64,000 nt of DNA from Nocardioides kongjuensis (lineage in GTDB: Bacteria; Actinomycetota; Actinomycetes; Propionibacteriales; Nocardioidaceae): NCBI RefSeq assembly GCF_013409625.1, contig NZ_JACCBF010000001.1, forward strand, positions 3,909,001 through 3,973,000. The letters run 5' to 3'. The notes beneath the pieces were generated by a model. The model was not told the origin of the DNA and ran no database searches. It was given only the letters and a program-made list of their open reading frames with translations. Shown one piece after another: positions 33,532 to 42,084 of this stretch (position 1 is the stretch's first letter; every line of letters starts with the position of its first letter). The position numbers and the translations under genes were made by a program.

Positions 33532-35127
33532 GTGTCCAGCTCTGCCCCCGCGCACCCGCGCCGACGACCCCGACGAGTCCGACGCCTCGCGGCCGCGCTG
33601 CTCGCCTCGACCACCCTGCTGGCGGCCACGGCCTGCTCGTCGGCTGTCGACGAGCTGAAGTCCAGCTCCAGCGAGCGCCAGGAGGGCGGCACCCTGCGGG
33701 TCGGCGCCCTCAACGACATCGTCCCGGCGCGGATCTTCACGAACTCCAGCGACTCCATCAACCTGCTGATCGGCAGCGTCTACGACTCGCTCATCGACTA
33801 CCCGCTCGACAAGCTCGAGCCCAAGCCGTCGCTGGCGACGTCGTGGGAGCTGTCGCAGGACGGCACCCAGCTGACCCTGCAGCTGCGCGACGACGTGAAG
33901 TTCCACTCCGGCCGCCCGTTCACCAGCAAGGACGTCGAGTTCAGCATCAAGACCTGGGCCGACCCGGTCTGGACGGTGCAGCTGCAGCGCACGGCCGCCG
34001 CGATCACCGGCTTCGACACCAGCGACGAGCACGCGATCACGCTGACCTTCGCGCACCCGCTCAGCAACGTCTTCGACCTGCTCGACATGCTCCCGATCAT
34101 CGACAAGGACACGATCGACCAGCTCCGTGAGGGCAAGGCGTTCGTGGGCACCGGCCCCTTCGAGTTCAAGAGCTGGAGCCCGGGTGCGAAGCTCAGCTTC
34201 ACCCGCAACGACGACTACTGGCGCGGCAAGCCGTCGCTCGACGGCATCGACGTCAGCGTCATCCCGGACCCGCAGGCCCAGGTCGCGCAGCTGCGTGCCC
34301 ACCAGCTCGACCTGATCCTCGGCGCGTCGTATCGCGACTTCGAGAGCCTCGGCAAGGACGACCAGTTCCACGTGAACCAGTGGGACGGCGCCGAGGGCCA
34401 GGTGTACGTCGGCACCAACGTCACCAACCCGGCGCTGTCCGACGTGCGGGTCCGCCAGGCGATCGCCTACGCCCTCGACCGCAAGCGCGTGGTCAGCGAG
34501 GTGCTGCGCGGCGCCGGCGTCCCGATCAGCCTGCCGTGGCCGAGCTACTCGCCGGCGTACGACGAGAAGGCCAACGCCACCTACGACTACGACCTCGACA
34601 AGGCCAAGGCGCTGGTCGACGAGGCGAAGGCCGACGGCGTCGCGATCCCCAAGCTGCCGCTGACCTACCCCTCGGAGAACCCGATCTACGGGGCCATCGC
34701 GCAGATCGTGCAGGCGGACCTGGCGAAGGTCGGCATCGAGGTCGAGCTCGACCCGCAGGAGCAGGCGCAGGTGATCCAGCAGCTGATCGGCGCGAAGTTC
34801 CCCGCACTGTGGATCCTCAGCCACGGCTACGCGCACTACACGCCCTCGACGCTCGCGGTCTCGGCCTACCCCTTCAACGCCGACCACAACGCCTCCCTGT
34901 ACGTCGACGACGCCTACAAGGCGGCCGCCGAGAAGGTGTGGAAGCAGAAGGCCGGCGAGGTCGACCCCGCCGACTACGCCGCGCTCGACGAGCAGCTGCT
35001 GAAGGGCTCGTTCCTGCTGGAGATCGCGATCACCCTGCCGCAGGACGCGAGCAGCACCCAGGTCCACGACATCGGCGAGACCAAGCGCGGCGAGCCGCTG
35101 TTCTACGACACCTACCTGACGAAGTGA
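33532..35127 (+). CDS. ABC importer binding lipoprotein (family 5, Dpp/Opp type)
   Basis: A 531-residue solute-binding lipoprotein. The leader has a twin-Arg-rich n-region (HPRRRPRRVRRLAAALL) and the lipobox LAATAC with lipidated Cys near residue 35. The mature part starts SSAVDELKSSSS and continues EGGTLRVGALNDIVPA, PSLATSWELSQDGTQLTLQLRDDVKFHSGRPFTSKDVEFSI, the family 5 signature, and TRNDDYWRGKPSLDGIDV. AAAGGA precedes the GTG at 33532. It is the first gene of a complete ABC system. Family 5 proteins bind peptides, glycosides and other small molecules. The neighbouring sulfatase suggests an organosulfur ligand, which is an inference. Confidence 0.9.
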   Translation: MSSSAPAHPRRRPRRVRRLAAALLASTTLLAATACSSAVDELKSSSSERQEGGTLRVGALNDIVPARIFTNSSDSINLLIGSVYDSLIDYPLDKLEPKPSLATSWELSQDGTQLTLQLRDDVKFHSGRPFTSKDVEFSIKTWADPVWTVQLQRTAAAITGFDTSDEHAITLTFAHPLSNVFDLLDMLPIIDKDTIDQLREGKAFVGTGPFEFKSWSPGAKLSFTRNDDYWRGKPSLDGIDVSVIPDPQAQVAQLRAHQLDLILGASYRDFESLGKDDQFHVNQWDGAEGQVYVGTNVTNPALSDVRVRQAIAYALDRKRVVSEVLRGAGVPISLPWPSYSPAYDEKANATYDYDLDKAKALVDEAKADGVAIPKLPLTYPSENPIYGAIAQIVQADLAKVGIEVELDPQEQAQVIQQLIGAKFPALWILSHGYAHYTPSTLAVSAYPFNADHNASLYVDDAYKAAAEKVWKQKAGEVDPADYAALDEQLLKGSFLLEIAITLPQDASSTQVHDIGETKRGEPLFYDTYLTK

Positions 35128-35137
35128 GTCGATCACG

Positions 35138-36097
35138 ATGATCCGCTACCTCCTCAGCAGACTGGGCTCGGCCCTGCTGGTGACGGTGCTGGCCTCGATC
35201 GGGATCTTCGCCCTGATCCGGCTGGTGCCCGGCGACCCGGTCACGGTGCTCGCCGGGCCGGACGCCACGCCCGAGTCCCGCGCGGCCATCCGCGCGGAAC
35301 TCGGGCTGGACCAGCCCTTCTGGAGCCAGTACGTCCACTGGCTCGGCGACCTCGTGCGCTTCGACCTCGGGCCGTCGTACAAGCTCGGCGGCGACGTGGG
35401 CGACCTGATCGCCGACGGCGCGCTCAACACGGTGGTGCTGACGCTGTTCGCGCTGGTGCTGGCCTCGGCCGGTGCGCTGCTGACCAGCACCGCCGCGGTC
35501 GTGTGGGACAAGCGGTGGCTGAACTCGCTGCTGTCCGCCCTCAACACGGCCGCGGTGGCGGTGCCGACCTTCGCGACGGCGCTGGTGCTCGTGCTGGTGT
35601 TCGCGGTGCGCTTCCCGGTCCTCCCGGCCGGGGGCACGCCGCCCAGCGGCTTCTTCTCGCACCCGGACATCGCCTTCCAGTACCTGCTGCTGCCGGGCCT
35701 GGCCCTGGCCCTGCCGGCATGGGCGGCGCTGACCCGGTTCCTGACCGAGGGGCTGCGCACCCAGCTGCAGCAGCCGTACATCACCACGGCACGGGCGCTC
35801 GGCATCCCGCGGCGCCGGATCGTGCTGACCCAGGCGCTGCGCAACGCGCTGCCGTCGTCGATCACGGTGCTGGGCATCCAGTTCGGCACCCTGCTCGGCG
35901 GCGCCATCCTGGTCGAGGCGGTCTTCGCCTGGCCGGGCCTGGGCCGGCTCATCGAGCAGGGGATCTCGTCGCGCGACTACCCCGTCGTGCAGGTCCTGCT
36001 GCTGCTCTCGGTCGTCGTGTTCGTGCTCACCCAGCTCGCCAGCGACCTCCTCCACGCGTGGCTCGACCCGCGCGTCCGGCTGAACGGAGTCTCCTGA
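35138..36097 (+). CDS. ABC importer permease, DppB type
   Basis: A 319-residue inner-membrane permease with six expected helices. It opens MIRYLLSRLGSALLVTVLASIGIFALIRLVPGDPV, the standard DppB N-terminus, and carries the EAA loop ITTARALGIPRRRIVLTQALRNALPSSITVLGIQ and EAVFAWPGLGRLIEQGISSRDYPVVQ. It begins 10 bases after the binding-protein gene, and its stop shares one base with the second permease start. It forms a heterodimeric channel with that DppC-type protein. Confidence 0.93.
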   Translation: MIRYLLSRLGSALLVTVLASIGIFALIRLVPGDPVTVLAGPDATPESRAAIRAELGLDQPFWSQYVHWLGDLVRFDLGPSYKLGGDVGDLIADGALNTVVLTLFALVLASAGALLTSTAAVVWDKRWLNSLLSALNTAAVAVPTFATALVLVLVFAVRFPVLPAGGTPPSGFFSHPDIAFQYLLLPGLALALPAWAALTRFLTEGLRTQLQQPYITTARALGIPRRRIVLTQALRNALPSSITVLGIQFGTLLGGAILVEAVFAWPGLGRLIEQGISSRDYPVVQVLLLLSVVVFVLTQLASDLLHAWLDPRVRLNGVS

Positions 36098-36987
36098 TGG
36101 CCGACATCGCGATCACCGAGCCGCTCGTCCCGGTGCCCGTCGGACCGGTCCCCGGCGACCCCGCACCGGCGCGGCGTCCGGGCCTGCTGCACGCGCTGCG
36201 CCACGGCCGCGGCCTGGCGGGCGTCGTGCTCGTCGGCGCGGTCGTGCTGCTCGGCGTGCTCGGGCCGCTGCTGGCGCCGTACGGGCCGACCGAGCAGGTC
36301 AAGGGCGCCAACCTGGTCGGCCCCTCCGCCGGCCACTGGCTCGGCACCGACGAGCTGAACCGGGACATCCTGTCCCGCACCCTGTACGGCATCCGGGTGG
36401 ACCTGGTCGTCGTCTTCGCGGCGGTGCCGGTGGGGGCGGTGCTCGGTGTGCTCCTCGGCCTTCTCACCAGCTGGTGGACGCTCACCGACGTGATCGCGCA
36501 GCGCGTCTTCGACCTGCTGCTCGCGTTCCCGGCGCTCATCCTCGGCATCTTGCTGACCGCGTTCTTCGGCCCGGGCCTGCTCACCGTCGGCATCGTGATC
36601 GTCGCGCTGGAGATCCCGGTGTTCGGCCGCCTGGTGCGCACCGCGGTGCGCACCGTCCGCGAGATGCCGTTCGTCGAGGCGTCGCAGGTCGTCGGCGCGA
36701 GTCCGGTGTGGGTGCTGCGCAAGCACGTGCTGCCCAACTCGCTGGAGCCGCTCACCGTCCAGCTCGCCGTCTCCATGTCGGTGGCGGTGTTCGTCGAGGG
36801 CGCGATGAGCTTCCTCGGGCTCGGCGTGCGCCCGCCCCACCCGTCGCTCGGCTCCCTCATCAAGGACGGCGTCCGGCTGCTGCACGAGGCCCCGTTCTTC
36901 GCCGTGGGTCCGCTGGCCGTCGTGGTCGCGCTGGTCCTCGGGCTCCTGCTCATCTCCCAGTCCCTCTCGGAGGCCCGCCGTGCTTGA
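36097..36987 (+). CDS. ABC importer permease, DppC type
   Basis: A 296-residue permease. A hydrophilic N-terminus of about 45 residues is followed by VVLVGAVVLLGVLGPLLAPYGPTEQV, HWLGTDELNRDILSRTLYGIRVDLVV (the DppC GTDxxGRD-like motif with GTDELNRD) and the EAA loop VEASQVVGASPVWVLRKHVLPNSLEPLTVQ. The start ATG lies in TGATG with the preceding gene's stop. Its last 8 bases overlap the ATPase gene, so the whole transporter is translationally coupled. Confidence 0.92.
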   Translation: MADIAITEPLVPVPVGPVPGDPAPARRPGLLHALRHGRGLAGVVLVGAVVLLGVLGPLLAPYGPTEQVKGANLVGPSAGHWLGTDELNRDILSRTLYGIRVDLVVVFAAVPVGAVLGVLLGLLTSWWTLTDVIAQRVFDLLLAFPALILGILLTAFFGPGLLTVGIVIVALEIPVFGRLVRTAVRTVREMPFVEASQVVGASPVWVLRKHVLPNSLEPLTVQLAVSMSVAVFVEGAMSFLGLGVRPPHPSLGSLIKDGVRLLHEAPFFAVGPLAVVVALVLGLLLISQSLSEARRA

Positions 36988-38644
36988 TCTCCACTCCACC
37001 GAGCAGGTGCTTGCGATCGAGCACCTCGCCATCTCCTTCGCCCACCCCCGGCCCGCGGTCGAGGACGTGTCGGTGACCCTGCACCGCGGCGAGATCCTCG
37101 CCCTGGTGGGCGAGTCCGGCTCCGGCAAGTCGATGACGGCCCGCGCCGTCCTCGGCCTGCTCCCCCCGGGAGCGCGGGCCACCGGGTCGATCCGGTACGG
37201 CGGCGAGGAGATCCTCGGCCTCCCCGAGGCGGACCTCAACCGGATCCGGGGGAGGCGGATCGCGATGGTGTTCCAGGAGCCGCAGACCGCGCTCAACCCG
37301 GTACGCACGATCGGCTGGCAGCTGCGCGAGGCGCTGCGTGCGCACGGCACCAGGTCCCGCAAGGCCGCCCGGGAGCGGGCGATCGAGCTGCTGACTGCGG
37401 TCGAGATCCCGGAGCCGGAGCGCCGCCTGTCGTCGTACCCGCACCAGCTCTCCGGTGGCCAGAAGCAGCGCGTCGTGCTCGCCCTCGCCCTGGCGAACGA
37501 GCCGGACGTGCTGCTCGCCGACGAGCCCACCACCGCGCTCGACGTGACCGTGCAGGCCGAGATCCTGCGGCTGCTCGACCGCATCCGCGAGCGGACCGGG
37601 ACCGCGATCGTGCTGATCACCCACAACATGGGTGTGGTCGCCGAGATCGCGGACCGGGTGGTCGTGCTGCAGGCCGGCAACGTCGTCGAGGAGGGCGAGA
37701 CCCGCGCGCTCTTCGCCCAGCCGCGCGAGCCGTACACGAAGGCGCTGCTCGCCTCCGTGCTGCGGCTGCCCGAGCTCGACAGCGTCGTCGAGCCGGCGGT
37801 GCCGACGGCGGAGACGGCGTGTCAGGACGAGGCGCCGGCAGTGGAGTTCCGCGGCGTGCACGTGCGCTACGGCTCCAGCCGTCGCGGCCGCGCCTTCCCC
37901 GCGATCACGGACGTCTCCCTGCAGGTGGCACCCGGCGAGGTGGTCGGCCTGGTCGGCGAGTCGGGGTCGGGCAAGACCACGCTGGGCCGGCTGGCCGCGG
38001 GCCTGGTCCCGCTCGCCGAGGGTCAGGTGCTGCTGCGCGGCGAGGACGTCCTCGCGGCACCGCGCGCCGAGCGGCGGCACCTGCGCCGCGGCCTGGCGTT
38101 CGTGCACCAGGACCCCGAGGCCTCGCTCGACCCCCGCTACGCCGTGGGGGCGAGCATCCGCGAGCCGCTCGACATCCACGAGGTCGGTACGCCGGCCGAG
38201 CGGGAGGCCCGGGTGGCCGAGCTGCTCGAGGCTGTCCAGCTCCCGGCGTCGTACGCCGGGCGCCGGCCACGCGAGCTCTCCGGCGGCCAGCGGCAGCGGA
38301 TCGCCCTGGCCCGGGCGCTGGCTCTCGAGCCCACGCTGCTGGTGGCCGACGAGCCGACCAGCGCGCTCGACGTGTCGGTGCAGGCGCGGGTGCTCGAGCT
38401 GTTCCGCGACCTGCAGGAGCGGCTCGGGTTCGCCTGCCTGTTCATCAGCCACGACCTCGCCGTCGTGCACCAGGTGGCCGACCGGGTGGCCGTGCTGCGC
38501 GCCGGCGAGCTGGTCGAGACCGGACCGGTGGGCCGCGTGTTCGCCCGGCCCGAGGCGGACTACACCCGCCGGTTGCTCGACGCCGTCCCCGTGCCCGACC
38601 CGGCCCGCCGCGGCGGGCGCCGGGTGCGCGAGCTGGCGTCGTGA
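36980..38644 (+). CDS. ABC importer ATPase, fused DppD-DppF type
   Basis: A 554-residue protein with two complete nucleotide-binding domains. Domain 1 has Walker A GESGSGKSM near residue 50, signature LSGGQKQRV near 155 and Walker B VLLADEPTT. Domain 2 begins near 275 and has GESGSGKTTLGRL, LSGGQRQRIALARALA and LLVADEPTSALDVS. Each has its switch histidine (LITHNMGVV, FISHDLAVVHQ). The fusion supplies both ATPases for the DppB/DppC pair. GTG 36980 overlaps the upstream permease gene. The stop overlaps the FGE gene start by 4 bases, tying sulfatase maturation to transport. Confidence 0.94.
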   Translation: MLDLHSTEQVLAIEHLAISFAHPRPAVEDVSVTLHRGEILALVGESGSGKSMTARAVLGLLPPGARATGSIRYGGEEILGLPEADLNRIRGRRIAMVFQEPQTALNPVRTIGWQLREALRAHGTRSRKAARERAIELLTAVEIPEPERRLSSYPHQLSGGQKQRVVLALALANEPDVLLADEPTTALDVTVQAEILRLLDRIRERTGTAIVLITHNMGVVAEIADRVVVLQAGNVVEEGETRALFAQPREPYTKALLASVLRLPELDSVVEPAVPTAETACQDEAPAVEFRGVHVRYGSSRRGRAFPAITDVSLQVAPGEVVGLVGESGSGKTTLGRLAAGLVPLAEGQVLLRGEDVLAAPRAERRHLRRGLAFVHQDPEASLDPRYAVGASIREPLDIHEVGTPAEREARVAELLEAVQLPASYAGRRPRELSGGQRQRIALARALALEPTLLVADEPTSALDVSVQARVLELFRDLQERLGFACLFISHDLAVVHQVADRVAVLRAGELVETGPVGRVFARPEADYTRRLLDAVPVPDPARRGGRRVRELAS

Positions 38645-39606
38645 GCGGTGCGTGCTGCGCCGGGTCGCTCGCCCAGGCAGACCTGCTGACGATCGGTCCG
38701 GCGGCGCCCTACCGGCCGAGCTCCGAGGACCGCGAGACCCGCGGCCAGAAGGAGGTGCCGGGCGGCACCTTCGCCATGGGGGATCCCTTCGGCGACGGTG
38801 CCCCCGGCGACGGCGAGGGACCGGTGCACGAGGTGCGGCTGGCGCCGTACCTGGTCGACGAGACGGCCGTGACCAACGTCGCGTTCGCGCGGTTCGTGAA
38901 GGCCACCGGCTACGTCACCGAGGCCGAGCAGCTGGGCGTCTCGGCCGTCTTCCACCTCGCGGTCCAGGCCCGGCGAGGCGACGTGCTGCACCGGCTCGAC
39001 ACCACCCCGTGGTGGGTCGCGGTGAAGGGCGCGGACTGGCGGCACCCCGCTGGCCCGCTGTCCTCGATCGGCGACCTGCCGCACCACCCGGTCGTGCACG
39101 TCACGTGGAACGACGCGCAGGCCTACTGCCGCTGGGCGGGCAAGCGCCTGCTGACCGAGGCCGAGTGGGAGCTCGCCGCCCGCGGTGGGCTCGACGGCCG
39201 CCGGTTCCCGTGGGGCGACGAGCTGCACGACGGCGGCGCCTGGCGGCTCAACGTGTGGCAGGGCGACTTCCCGGTCGCCAACGACCTCGACGACGGCTAC
39301 CTCACCACGGCGCCCGTGAAGTCCTACCGGCCCAACGGCTACGGGCTGTTCCAGACCGTCGGCAACGTCTGGGAGTGGTGCGCCGACTGGTTCGACCCGA
39401 CGTACTACGCGGCCTCCCCGGTCGACGACCCGCGCGGCCCGCGCCACGGGCGCGCCCGGGTCATGCGCGGCGGCTCGTACCTGTGCCACGACTCCTACTG
39501 CAACCGCTACCGCGTCGCCGCCCGCACCGGCAACACCCCCGACTCGGCCTCGGCCAACATCGGCTTCCGGTGCGGCAACTCCCTCCCCCTGGAGGTCGTC
39601 GAGTAG
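38641..39606 (+). CDS. Formylglycine-generating enzyme (sulfatase maturase, SUMF1 family)
   Basis: A 321-residue aerobic maturase that oxidises the sulfatase active-site cysteine to formylglycine. Both copper-binding catalytic cysteines are present, C282 and C287 in RGGSYLCHDSYCNRYR. This marks a genuine FGE rather than one of the many SUMF1-fold proteins that lack them. Other family features are VPGGTFAMGDPF, DETAVTNVAFARFVKATGYVTEAE, WNDAQAYCRWAGKRLLTEAEWELAARGG and GNVWEWCADWF, and the N-terminus carries the usual CC pair (MSGACCAGS). GTG 38641 overlaps the ABC ATPase stop. The arylsulfatase 99 bases downstream is its evident substrate. No signal peptide is visible, so maturation occurs in the cytoplasm. 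Confidence 0.95.
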   Translation: MSGACCAGSLAQADLLTIGPAAPYRPSSEDRETRGQKEVPGGTFAMGDPFGDGAPGDGEGPVHEVRLAPYLVDETAVTNVAFARFVKATGYVTEAEQLGVSAVFHLAVQARRGDVLHRLDTTPWWVAVKGADWRHPAGPLSSIGDLPHHPVVHVTWNDAQAYCRWAGKRLLTEAEWELAARGGLDGRRFPWGDELHDGGAWRLNVWQGDFPVANDLDDGYLTTAPVKSYRPNGYGLFQTVGNVWEWCADWFDPTYYAASPVDDPRGPRHGRARVMRGGSYLCHDSYCNRYRVAARTGNTPDSASANIGFRCGNSLPLEVVE

Positions 39607-39682
39607 CCGCGAGCGCCAGCGAGCGGCGTATCGAGACGTCTCGATACGCCGCTCGGCTGGCGCCTCGGGCTACTCGACGACC
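39594..39682. repeat. Large imperfect hairpin (REP-like element) between FGE and sulfatase
   Basis: A dyad of about 88 bp centred between 39637 and 39638. The core TCGAGACGTCTCGA extends outward through TACGCCGCTCG...CTGGCGC...GGCTACTCGACGACC with only a few small indels. The left arm contains the last codons and stop of the FGE gene. Dispersed elements of this TATCGAGAC/GTCTCGATA style are familiar in Nocardioides-like genomes, as I recall them. It may stabilise or terminate the upstream mRNA. Confidence 0.8.
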
Positions 39683-39705
39683 TCACTCGACAGAACGGAC
39701 CCTCC

Positions 39706-42045
39706 ATGACTGACCGCACCCACCTGCCCTTCCACCGCGACCGCGCTCCCTTCGAGGCCGAGCTCGACGCCCGCGACCAGGTCGCGCCGCTGCCCCTGCG
39801 CGAGCGCCTCGACGCACCCGAGGGTGCGCCGAACGTGCTCGTCGTCCTCCTCGACGACATGGGCTTCGGCGCCCCGTCGGTGTTCGGCGGGCCGTGCCGC
39901 ACGCCCGTCGCCGAGGAGCTCGCCGACGACGGCCTGCGCTACACGCGCTTCCACACCACCGCGCTGTGCTCCCCCACGCGCGCCGCGCTGATGACCGGGC
40001 GCAACCACCACGCCGTCGGCGTCGGCACCGTCATGGAGATCTCCACCGGCGCCCCCGGCTACGACGGCCAGCGGCCGCGCAGCGCCGGCACCCTCGCGCA
40101 GATCCTTCGTGGCAACGGCTACAGCACGGGCGCCTTCGGCAAGTGGCACCAGACCCCGCCGTGGGAGCAGACGGCGGCCGGGCCGTTCGACAGGTGGCCC
40201 ACCGGCGAGGGATTCGACCGGTTCTACGGCTTCCTCGGCGGCGAGGCCAGCCAGTTCGAGCCGACCCTCGTCGACGGCACCACGTTCGTCGACCCGCCAC
40301 GCACCGCGGCCGAGGGCTACCACCTGTCCGAGGACCTGGCCGACCGCGCGATCGCGTGGACCGGCGACGTGCGCCGCCACGCGCCGGACAAGCCGTGGTT
40401 CTGCTACCTGGCGTTCGGCGCCACGCACGCGCCCTTCCAGGTGCCGGAGTCGTGGCGGGACCGGTACCGCGGGGACTTCGCGCACGGCTGGGACCGCCAG
40501 CGCGAGCTCACCCTGGAGCGGCAGAAGCAGCTGGGCGTCGTACCTCCCGACGCGCAGCTGGCTCCCTGGACGCCCGGCGTCCCGCACTGGGACGAGGTCT
40601 CCGACCTCGAGCGGGAGACCGGCCAGCACCTGATGGAGCTCTACGCCGCGTTCGCGGAGCACACCGACGCCCAGGTGGGGCGGGTGATCGAGGCGCTCCG
40701 CGAGCGTGGCGAGCTCGACAACACGATCCTGCTCTACATCCTCGGCGACAACGGGGCCTCCGCCGAGGGCGGCGACGCGGGCACCCTCAACGAGGGGCTG
40801 CACTTCAACGGGATCGACGAGGACCCCGAGCGGATCGCGCGGTTCATCGCCGAGCGGCCCGGCGAGCTCGGCGGACCGGACACCTACGCGCACTACCCCG
40901 CGGGGTGGGCGGTGGCCATGGACACGCCGTACCAGTGGACCAAGCAGGTCGCCTCCCACTACGGCGGCACCCGCAACGGCCTGGTCGTGCACTGGCCGGC
41001 CGGCATCCGGGCCCGGGGCGAGGTGCGCCACCAGTGGCACCACGTCAACGACGTGCTGCCGACGCTGCTCGAGGTGGCCGGCGTACCCGTGCCGGAGACG
41101 ATCGACGGCGTCGAGCAGGCGCCGCTCGACGGGGTCTCGTTCGCATACTCCTTCGACGCCCCGCAGGCGGCGGAGCGGCACACCACGCAGTACTTCGAGA
41201 TGTTCGGCAACCGCGGGATCTACCACGAGGGCTGGACGGCGGTCGCCGCCCACAAGGCGCCGTGGCACCCGCGGTTCGAGGACACGCCGCGCTTCGAGGA
41301 CGACCGCTGGGAGCTGTACGACACCACGACCGACTGGACCCAGGCCGTCGACCTGGCCGCCGCGGAGCCGGAGCGGCTGGCTGAGCTGCAGGAGCTGTTC
41401 CTGGCCGAGGCACGGCGCAACCACGTGCTGCCGATGGACGACAAGCTGGTCTTCGCCCGCTCCGCCGGCAGCCGGCCCGCGCCCCCGGAGTCGATCGTGC
41501 TCGGGCCGACCTCGGGACGCCTGCGCGACGACGCCGTACCCGTCGTGCGCAACGCCTCCCACCTGGTCCGTGCGGTGTTCTCGGGTGGCCCCTCCACCCG
41601 TGGGGTGCTCGTCGCGCAGGGCGGGTACTTCGGCGGCTGGTCGCTCTACGTGCGCGACGGCGTGCTCACCTGGGCCTACAGCTACGCCGCGATCGACTGG
41701 ACCCACGTGCGCTCCACGGTGCCGCTGTCCGAGGGGGACCACGTCGCCGAGCTGCGGTTCGCCTACGACGGCGGCGGCTTCGGCAAGGGCGCCGACGTCA
41801 CCCTCGTCCTGGACGGGTCGGTGGTCGGCCAGGGTCGGCTGGAGCGCTCGCTGCCCGGCATGTTCTCGATGGACCAGACCCTCGACGTCGGCATCGACCG
41901 CGGCACGCCGGTCACCGACGACTACGGCACCCGCGACGGGTACCGGTTCACCGGGCGGATCGAGCGGGTCGAGATCGTCACCGGCACGGACGCGCTCACC
42001 CCGCCGCTGGAGGACCAGGTGCAGGCGGTGCTGGTCGCGCAGTAG
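39706..42045 (+). CDS. Arylsulfatase (type I, formylglycine dependent)
   Basis: A 779-residue sulfatase close in size and layout to mycobacterial AtsA/AtsD. The metal-binding opening is NVLVVLLDDMGFG. The maturation and active-site motif is LCSPTRAALMTGRN, with C88 as the formylglycine precursor and R92 completing CxPxR. GYSTGAFGKWHQTP supplies the catalytic Lys/His, and later metal ligands lie in LYILGDNGASAEGG. From about residue 560 a separate beta-sandwich-like C-terminal domain follows (GGYFGGWSLYVRDGVLTWAYSY). No Sec signal is visible, so it probably acts in the cytoplasm on imported sulfate esters. FGE is encoded just upstream, and an importer and dioxygenase complete the locus. Confidence 0.94.
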   Translation: MTDRTHLPFHRDRAPFEAELDARDQVAPLPLRERLDAPEGAPNVLVVLLDDMGFGAPSVFGGPCRTPVAEELADDGLRYTRFHTTALCSPTRAALMTGRNHHAVGVGTVMEISTGAPGYDGQRPRSAGTLAQILRGNGYSTGAFGKWHQTPPWEQTAAGPFDRWPTGEGFDRFYGFLGGEASQFEPTLVDGTTFVDPPRTAAEGYHLSEDLADRAIAWTGDVRRHAPDKPWFCYLAFGATHAPFQVPESWRDRYRGDFAHGWDRQRELTLERQKQLGVVPPDAQLAPWTPGVPHWDEVSDLERETGQHLMELYAAFAEHTDAQVGRVIEALRERGELDNTILLYILGDNGASAEGGDAGTLNEGLHFNGIDEDPERIARFIAERPGELGGPDTYAHYPAGWAVAMDTPYQWTKQVASHYGGTRNGLVVHWPAGIRARGEVRHQWHHVNDVLPTLLEVAGVPVPETIDGVEQAPLDGVSFAYSFDAPQAAERHTTQYFEMFGNRGIYHEGWTAVAAHKAPWHPRFEDTPRFEDDRWELYDTTTDWTQAVDLAAAEPERLAELQELFLAEARRNHVLPMDDKLVFARSAGSRPAPPESIVLGPTSGRLRDDAVPVVRNASHLVRAVFSGGPSTRGVLVAQGGYFGGWSLYVRDGVLTWAYSYAAIDWTHVRSTVPLSEGDHVAELRFAYDGGGFGKGADVTLVLDGSVVGQGRLERSLPGMFSMDQTLDVGIDRGTPVTDDYGTRDGYRFTGRIERVEIVTGTDALTPPLEDQVQAVLVAQ

Positions 42046-42053
42046 GGGTCGGG

Positions 42054-42084
42054 CCGGCGGTTGCAGCACCGGTTGCGCCGCCGG
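42054..42084. terminator. Candidate hairpin between sulfatase and tetR
   Basis: CCGGCGG (42054-42060) pairs with CCGCCGG (42078-42084) in the 39-base gap between convergent genes. The loop is 17 bases and there is no T-run. Confidence 0.35.

Noticed and set aside
39670..42069. 799-codon minus-strand frame opposite the sulfatase
   Set aside because: Antisense shadow of the sulfatase, with no recognisable domain.
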